A stretch of DNA of 64,000 nucleotides. It comes from Limnomonas spitsbergensis. Its lineage: Eukaryota > Chlorophyta > Chlorophyceae > Chlamydomonadales. The translations under genes were made by a program, and so were the position numbers. Positions 57,040 through 64,000 of this stretch are shown here, one piece after another. Position 1 is the stretch's first letter; every line of letters begins with the position of its first letter. The stretch spans positions 1,550,001-1,614,000 of the forward strand of contig JAYJMM010000102.1 in the NCBI GenBank assembly GCA_037349105.1, given 5' to 3'. The notes under the pieces are model-generated. The model did no database searches, had not been told where the DNA came from, and worked only from the letters and a program-made list of their open reading frames with translations.

Positions 57040-59250
57040 TTGCAGTGTGGATTCGGACATCTGGTTTGCTGGATGGGAGGCTGGGTTTATTTAGGGATGC
57101 GTTAGATAGCTGGGGTGCCAGGTGTGTTGGAAAGCTGGGGTGGATGTTGCGTGGATGGCTGCACTGGCAACTCAGGTAAGAATTTATTGATGAATTGGAA
57201 GATGTCTCAGTTGGATTTACATGTGAAAAAGAACGATCCAAGCCACTCTTACCGTGTGTATTTGTTTTGATTAGCGAACTTCTGTTCTGCTGCTTGGATC
57301 AATACAAATGCTGATGAGATCTGCTTCGCTGCTCTAAGATTCTTTGTAGCTAACACTGGTAGCCTGCATTACGGGACCAGAATGCGCTGTGGTGACATAC
57401 CCATGATTACGCATTCACATAATCCGGGCATAGGGGGCAATAAGCCTGTCCTGGCAGCCAAGCAGAAAGGTTGGATTTAAGAAAATGAAACTATATCCAA
57501 AATCGAAGGACCTAAGCAGTTCACGAGATTCCTAGATTCAGGCTACATCACGATTTAAACCCGGATTCTCATATCAAGTTGGTTATCACTATCAGCTGAC
57601 AACTAGCCCATTACCTGGAGTTCACGGGACCAAACTCCACGGGACCAAATCTTGCCACGCTGGCACGCCAGATGGACACAGACTGGTTACTTTCCTTTGC
57701 GTAGCGCCTTTGCCTTTAGCGTGTATATTAATTGACCATTATAATTATAGAAGCATGTGGGCACTCGGCCGCGGGCCGAGTCGAGGCCGGCTCACCGTGA
57801 TCGCTCGACCAAGGGGCTGCATGGGACTAATGGGCCTACATACCAGGATCATCCCTCATGAGTCTGGTAGCTGCTTACCGTTTCCCACACTTAGTGACTA
57901 CCATGGCAAACTGCCTTTTATTGACCAGCACGACAGCACTTGATTGACCCCAAGCTGGGATAAGTCATCAACCACGATGCATGCAAGAAGCTTCTCATGC
58001 TACACATGCTCAGTATGGGGGGCAAAGTGCCAGACCAGTTTGTGGCTACCTTTGGGAAAGTAGATCAGGCGGGTGGCGGTAGCAGGGGCAGTGCGGCGGG
58101 CAGGACCAACACCAGTACTGTCGCCTCTTTTGTGACCAAGCCTCCGGCAACGATGCCGCCACCGCCACTGGCGGCTTGACTGCATGCATAGGCCGTAGCG
58201 TCGTCCATGCATCCAAGGAGCAGGCGTCTGGATAGCAGGTTAACCCGATCAAAGCGCAGTTCAAGTGGGTCGTTGTGCGCTTTTGCGGCCAAATCAAGGC
58301 TATTGGCGGAGAAGAGGCTGATTCTGCTCGAAGGTGCACATGACTGGCATGATCTATGCCATGTCATCCAATCAGTTTTTTTACTGTGCTCCTTTGCATG
58401 CGATAGGAATGGCATGGGCTTTTCTTGACTGATCATACAGGTGTGCATGCTCGCAAGCATTGTGAAGCGCCCCTTATGCTGGGGCAGACGTGGAAGGATG
58501 TCGCAGCGAGCAGATACACCACCTGTTTCTTCACTGGTTGCTGCCAACTTTAGGGATGTAGTGCTGGCCGGCTCAGCATCCAAGTCAAGGAGCATTTGAT
58601 GGGGATGGTGTCAACGAGCATTGGGCCTGGTGAGCGTAGATGGGCTTGATGGTTTGCATTGCTTTTTCGCTCGCTGTAATAGGTCAGTTTAGGATCAATC
58701 GTGATGATTCGCTGGAATGCCATCACGATGATCACTCACATAACACGTTGCGCAGGCAGGCCACCGTCTGTGCAGTATGCAGAGCTAGTGCGTCCATTGG
58801 CCGAGCGGAACCCAGACATCTTCAGGTTTGTAGCAACACCATTGCTGTCGGGAACACATTGCAGAAGGTGCAGGATTAAATGGGTTCCATGCTTGGTGCA
58901 TGTGTTTGTTGCATGGAATGATAGAGGGGGATGGCAGTTCCTTCGTCTTATTTCAACTCAACTCATGCATGGCGGCCATTTATTGTCATGCAGCTTAGCT
59001 CAGGACGGCCACCCTGTTTCATTTCAGCTCATACCCTATGACTTACATTATGACCTGTCTCTGTGTGTCTTGGGTCCAAAGGGTGAAGGGGCTACAGAGG
59101 AGATAACACCACGACCCTCTCGTCCAGACAAGGATGCTCAAGACAAGGTTGGAGGAGCTTGCATCTACATCGCATTTGTCCTCTGGCAAGACCCAGCTGT
59201 GCCGAGGATACATCCGCATGATCGGGTTTGACCCACTGGATGCGTGTCTA
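57040..59250. other. Gene-poor stretch downstream of the mannanase
   Basis: Contains one arm of a long inverted repeat (57600-57790). A short open frame at 58701-59231 (AELVRPLAERNPDIFRFV) may be a stray exon, but no gene could be assembled. Nothing else is recognised. Confidence 0.4.
57600..57790. repeat. Left arm of a long inverted repeat
   Basis: ATTACCTGGAGTTCACGGGA and CACGCTGGCACGCCAGATGG, then TACTTTCCTTTGCG and the GGCCGAGTCG block, recur inverted at 61741-61910 in the same order. The similarity is imperfect, with several indels. The arms enclose about 4 kb that contains a LINE tail, a microsatellite and a hairpin-rich segment. Confidence 0.7.
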
Positions 59251-59254
59251 CTTA

Positions 59255-59525
59255 ACTCCCTCCCTGCCTCTCTCCCTGCCCCCCCCCCCTTCCCATCCTC
59301 CCTCCCTCCCTCCCTCCCACCCTTTCACCCTCCCTGCTCCCCCCCTCTTGTCTACCTGCCTGCCTCCCTCCCTGCGTGCCTGTCTCCCTGCCTGCCTGCC
59401 CGCCACCCTCCCTCCATGCCTCCATGCCTACCTCCAAGTCTGCTTTTCTGCCTGCCTCCCTGCCTCCCTGCCTGCCTCCCTGTCTGCCTGCCTCCCTGTC
59501 TGCCTGTCTGCCTGCCTCCCTTCCT

Positions 59526-59570
<45 letters not shown>

Positions 59571-59735
59571 CCTGCCTGCCTACCTGCCTGTCTCCCTGCC
59601 TGCCTGCCTGCCTCCCTGCCTGTCTCCCTTCCTGCCTGCCTGCATGCATGCCTGCCTCCCTGCATGCCTCCCTGTCGCCCTGCGTGCCCGCCACCCTCCC
59701 TTACTGCTTGCCTGCCTGCCTGCCTGCCTGGTTTC
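59255..59735 (+). repeat. CCTG/CCTC microsatellite, about 480 bp
   Basis: Almost pure runs of CCTG, CCTC, TCCCTGCC and similar tetranucleotides. Both strands give long open frames of Cys/Leu/Pro or Gly/Arg/Gln, which I regard as artefacts. Confidence 0.95.
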
Positions 59736-59739
59736 AGCC

Positions 59740-60109
59740 TACAGAAGGCGCTGTGCTGGGACACGCCAGGAACCGCACAAGCGAAAGGGCGTGCGCTCGT
59801 GTGTGCACTAACTTAAGGCTGCCACTCGGAGCGGCCAGCACAGCTGATAATAGAGGACGGTGCAGCGATCAGCAGCATGACACACGCTACTGCCAACAGT
59901 GCTGGGCTGAGGGAAACGGCTAATGTGTGGAGGATGCGCTGCATGTGTGCTTTCAATGCCCTAGCGTGGAGGAGAGGCTGAGGGCGAGAGGTTGGGCCGG
60001 CCCCCCGAAGGGCGCCTCGGACTTTCAGCAGTTGTACCAGGGCAGGCATGGGTGGGAGGCAGGAAGGTCTGGCTTTGTCAAGGATGTGGTACACTCTGTT
60101 CAGGGCTAG
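59740..60109 (+). pseudogene. LINE 3' fragment with zinc finger
   Basis: The frame ends in YCQQCWAEGNG, a stop, then VEDALHVCFQCPSVEERLRA up to TAG at 60109. C-x2-C followed by H-x4-C with VED before the His is the finger found at the C terminus of green-algal LINE polyproteins. There is an in-frame stop (TAA at about 59922), so it is dead. The preceding microsatellite may have replaced the upstream part. Confidence 0.55.
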
Positions 60110-60489
60110 TTTGCTGTCTTTTTCTTGCCTCCATGGGGACTGGCTCTTTTCCTTTTTGTCTCCATCTTGCTTTTAGAGGCAGGGATCCTTTCATCCTTCG
60201 GTCTGCCTATTGCGTTTTCTGGAGGGGTTTTTTCTTTGCCCTTAGTGCTCCTCTCTGTCTTTCCTCTAGCCTTAAATTACTTTCCTTTTTCCTCCCAACC
60301 AGAGAGGATATCTGAGAGCCCGCAGGCAGGGTTGGGTTTTCTGCGACTTGTAGTCGAACTTTTTGAAGGGTAGTCTCTTCAGGGGCAGGGGATGCGGTTT
60401 GTCAAACCTTTGTGTTCTTGATGTTTGGTGGGTGAACTTGCTATCCTTTCTTGTCACGAGGTACCAGTGACCTTGAAGTATCACTGCGC

Positions 60490-61230
60490 ACAGCAGTCAC
60501 TAAAGGAGTGCTAGGAGCCCTTTACCAAGGGTAACCTGCTGTGCAGGAGCGATAATCTGTCTGGTGAGCAGATTATCCTCGACTTAATCCTCAGGTTACT
60601 GCACTAACCTTTGATGATTCTTCCCTTACTGTTGACAGAAGTTACGAAGTGAAGTCGACCCTGGTGAAGACTGATGCACTGATGTCGACAGTTGACAGGT
60701 TGGGGCGGCTTAGATCGGACTTGTGGACGAAGCTGCCCGAAGTGATGAAGAGTGTAGAGCTGACTGAACGACTCTTGATGGAGAAGATCAACTGAAAGAT
60801 CAGATGATCGACTTGGTAGCCAGAAAAGGCTGGGGAAGCAGCTTGCAGTGTCGACTTAAGTTCTAGAGATTGAGCTGAGAGCTCGCAGTGTAGAGGTGTC
60901 AAGCGAGAGAATAACAAGAAGAATGAGGAGTGGAAGTAGAGGAGATGGAACTAGAGATAGCGAATAAGTGTAGTGCGTAACTAGAGCTATTCGTACAGTG
61001 TAGTGTCCAGGCTTCGATACTTAGTGATGTGGTCTTAAGAGCGAAAGGATCAGTGTAGAGTTAACTAGAGATCTCCTTCCAGTGTAGTTTCCTGGCCTTG
61101 ATAAGGGGCCGAAATATCGCAAGTAGACAATTAGTCCCAGAACAGATTAAAATGGGGTGATTCAACTTCGTGTATACTTGAGTAAGAAGAGAAGAATGCC
61201 TGGAACGAGCCAGGCATTCTCGAAGTACCA
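60490..61230 (-). repeat. Hairpin-rich segment related to the 5982-10340 insertion
   Basis: On the minus strand it shows the palindrome GAATGCCTGG/CCAGGCATTC (61194-61219), then AATCACCCCATTTTAATCTG, then GCGATATTTCGGCC (about 61110-61123), then many words of the type CTACACTG (plus-strand CAGTGTAG, six or more between 60750 and 61085), and nested stems GTAACCTG/CAGGTTAC (60531-60538, 60592-60599) around GATAATCTG/CAGATTATC (60551-60559, 60569-60577). The insertion at 5982 has the counterparts AATCACCCTTTAATCTG and GATATTTCGGCC. The relationship is by motif order, not by continuous identity. Confidence 0.5.
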
Positions 61231-64000
61231 CAAAACATAATGGATCCGAAACCAAAAAGAATGTACAAGCCACCCCTGCGTGCGGTGCACCCATACGTCG
61301 TGACATTCTTTCCTCTTGTGCCTTCTCCCTTGACTTTCCTACCTGACTTTTTGTTTGCCGACGTGGCTGAGCTTCATTTCAGCATGGCCCAGAGGTGTAT
61401 AACGACATTAACTTGCGTGTTTATCTGATTTCATTTCAGCTGCCTAATCGACCGACTGTGCAAGAACCCTATGAACATCAAATATGTGGGTCCCACTAGG
61501 ATAGTTGCATGCATGGTTGCATGTCCTGGTGTTAAGAGGTCGTATTCAGATTGTTTCCACAGATGGTGAAGGGGCCCAGCTGACAGGAAACTCTGATGGA
61601 AAGAGACCCATACTTAATGCATGAGCCAGCTGGACAGGGCAGGACTCTTAATTATATAAATGTTTGTCCCACAACCGCTAGAGCCCGAAGCTCTCCAAAA
61701 TCTCGATGGTAGAGTGATCGAGAGATCATAGCAAGTCGGCCGCGACTCGGCTCGGGAGCGTCATCAAATTACAGGTGCAGATTGCTTATTTATAATAATT
61801 CAAGCGCAAAGCAACGGCGCCCCGCAAAGGAAAGTACCCGCTAGAGTCCATCTGGCGTGCCAGCGTGGCACTCGAAGATTTGGTCCCGTGAACTCCAGGT
61901 AATTACTAGCCCGCTGAAGGCTTAACCAACAGTATCGTTTCCTTCCAATCACTCCGTGCTGACGGATGGCCATCGTTGAGTATCCTGACCAATTCTGAGC
62001 GTATGCTTGCTGATCGAGAAATGTTGCCCATCAGCATCTTGTTGCCAGCGCAGCACCTCCGTCCCTTGTATTTTGGTTTAGGAACCTTTGGGTTCCACGT
62101 TTTGGGCATACAGTTAAGAACGGTGTACACCCGCTGGGTCCTTTTAAACGCTCGGCTGAGTGGGGCCGTAATGGGGTGAGCAAGCTCAAATCCAGCTACT
62201 CTACACAGACAGGACCATGGTGCAAACATGCCAGTATGCCACCCTCCTATGTGGGCGAAAGGACGTGGAACCCAGTGATCCAAAGAGGTGGAAAGAGGAT
62301 CGTTTGAATTTAGTATCACACATCATCATGGGTCGAAAAGTCCAACAATTCACTCCTCTTGCCGTACATCCACTCATTCAAAAATTAAGTTTTACCTAAA
62401 CAAACAATGAATGCCTGGTTCGAGCACGCATGCTCACACAGCACAGGCACTATTAGTGAGCATAAAACAACTCTGCAGCCCAACTGGTTGCGGGCGACGT
62501 GCAAACAAACATTTTTGACGCCCCCAATGACGGCTGTCTGCATGAAGATGGGGTTTCTCAACTGCACAGCCATGTCACACCTAAAAGCAGGTAGCCATAG
62601 CACAGGGCAACAAAATGTGCGTACAACCTTTGCCCCTGGAAACATGAGACAAAAGATGCCGCCACACCCTGACTCCTGCAAACCCACGGGCAGCCAAGTG
62701 TTATGGACCACCAGCGGGTGTTCTATGATCCAGTAATGGGCAGCAAAGGGAGGTGGCGTTTATGCAGTTACGACAACAAGAGAGCATCAACTGCTGGGGT
62801 GTGTGAATGAAGAAATCCTCACAGAACAAAGGCTCTCAAAGAGGTAGGGCACGCAGGAGGTGCCGTGGAATGCATGGACGCAAAATATGAAGCCCTCACA
62901 AACTCTCAAAGTATCGTACACAGCTGAGGAGCCAGCATTGGGCCGGAAGGTGCCCAGTTTTTTCCCCCTCTTCACTCAAGATATTGTCTGCTACAGTCTG
63001 GCATCCAGGTTCTGCAAACCATGTGGCTTAGGCCGCCGGTCATATGCCGGTCCAGGTTTGGCCCCAGTCAGACCCAATTGACAAGGCCGGCCGGCTGTCG
63101 CCTAGAGGCAAAAATAAAAACAATTGTTCGGGCCAGTATGCAGCAGTGAGGAGGAGCGCACTAAGCCTAAGCACTTGGGTTGGTTGAAAAGCGGGTAAAA
63201 AGCTGGAAGCGCATCGGCTTGCATACAGTTCGGAAAAGAATGTAGAGCCCTTGGCTGCGCAGCAGGCCAGGCCGTCGGATGCGCAGCGTTGAGTGCATGA
63301 CATCACTAACATGATAACTATGAAGAGTGGCTGCTTGGGCGATGAAGGTCGAGACACATCAGAATGACGAGGACGGCCGGGCGCTGACAAAACAGGGCCA
63401 GGTGCGGCAAAAGAGGGCGCACAAAGCTAGCGCGGCGGGAAAACATAGTTTGGCTCTGGGCTGAACAAAGCAGACACCAACAGAATCCCAAGCAGTCTTC
63501 TTACCCTCCCCCCCCCCCTCCCGCCCCCCTCCTCCCCCACGACGATTAGACGGGTAGCACCATCCCTCAACCCCTCCCCCACGACTCCTCCTCCATAGAG
63601 GACCCCACAGCGCAATTTCTGCGCCCTGACCCTGGGCTGAAACCCAGGGCGGGCAAATATGATGCATGGCTCCGGCTGGGCACTGGATAAGGCCCCGGCA
63701 TGAACAACAAATGTGGCAGATTCGGCAGATCTCAGGCAACCAGATCCTGAATATCCCCACCGAGTGCGGCAGGGTCTATTTCACGGGCGCATGTGGCGCG
63801 ACCAGCTGCATCAGAGCACCTGAGGGAAGGAGCCGGAAACGGACAACCGCAGCGCCCTCTCCTCTCGGGTAAAAGATCCTACAGGGAATGCATGAGGCTC
63901 TGCCCTTTTCAAACCAGCGGAGGTGGTCTCGAAAAAGCAAAAAAATAGCGATAGAGGGCACGCCCTGAAGGCAGCGCAAGCAGCCGGCTGCAACACGGCA
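61231..64000. other. Gene-poor end of the window
   Basis: A copy of the dispersed repeat lies at 61358-61412 and a weak one at 62143-62175; the right arm of the long inverted repeat is at 61730-61915; the second copy of the 45415 repeat is at 63029-63066; a C-rich tract is at 63505-63590. No convincing gene is seen on either strand. Confidence 0.4.
61730..61915. repeat. Right arm of a long inverted repeat
   Basis: Inverted partner of 57600-57790, with the shared blocks CCATCTGGCGTGCCAGCGTG and TCCCGTGAACTCCAGGTAAT. If the pair are terminal inverted repeats, the element would be about 4.3 kb. Confidence 0.7.

Noticed and set aside
58701..59231. Possible exon with AELVRPLAERNPDIFRFV
   Set aside because: No partner exon, start or recognisable family; kept only as a remark in the gene-poor stretch.
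59134..59923. Long Cys/Leu/Pro-rich and Gly/Arg/Gln-rich frames
   Set aside because: Products of the CCTG/CCTC microsatellite.

Overview
The window is nuclear DNA of a eukaryote, most likely a chlorophyte green alga. Genes are split by many GT-AG introns that are often longer than the exons. A TGTAA poly(A) signal of the green-algal type follows one gene. A membrane protein has a proline-rich (hydroxyproline-rich-glycoprotein-like) stalk, a GH5 mannanase fits a mannan-containing algal wall, and a degenerate retroelement carries RNase H, zinc-finger and nuclease-like segments as in Chlamydomonas Dualen-type LINEs. Long introns full of minisatellites and G/C runs suggest a large repeat-rich genome (Dunaliella- or Haematococcus-like), but the species cannot be fixed from the sequence.

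Layout. 1-2.5 kb: LINE debris and a dispersed short repeat family. 2.5-3.25 kb (-): small three-exon gene with a 30-nt micro-exon. 3.5-10.95 kb: copy 1 of an unknown mobile element, split by a 4,359-bp insertion (5982-10340) that is extremely rich in hairpins. 11.4-13.5 kb: minisatellite, then a broken retroelement 3' part (-). 14.35-15.2 kb: transposon-type zinc-finger protein. About 16.7-23.1 kb (+): multi-exon Ala/Gln-rich, HEAT-like gene whose longest intron holds a minisatellite interrupted by a TA-flanked MITE. 23.4-26.3 kb: copy 2 of the mobile element, containing a MITE of its own. 27.2-40.8 kb (+): seven-exon gene for a type I membrane protein of about 864 residues; its 8.1-kb intron 4 contains a 2.9-kb minisatellite and a nearly complete antisense LINE. 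41-46 kb: mostly non-coding, including a minisatellite enclosed by inverted repeats. 46.2-48.3 kb (+): Ser/Ala/Thr-rich protein with an acidic tail. 49.6-57.0 kb (+): ten-exon GH5 endo-beta-mannanase. 57-64 kb: repeats, a LINE tail, a CCTG/CCTC microsatellite and a second hairpin-rich segment in reverse.

The mannanase and the membrane glycoprotein are the two genes with the clearest biological reading; both point to the cell surface or wall. Nothing ties the other genes into a pathway. The strongest unusual signals are (i) the 4.36-kb insertion, dated by an intact empty site in the sister copy, with hairpins that share a loop sequence while their stems covary; (ii) two further insertions defined by target-site duplications; (iii) an inverted duplication in which both arms still look coding, on opposite strands; and (iv) minisatellites that fill introns without breaking exon phase.
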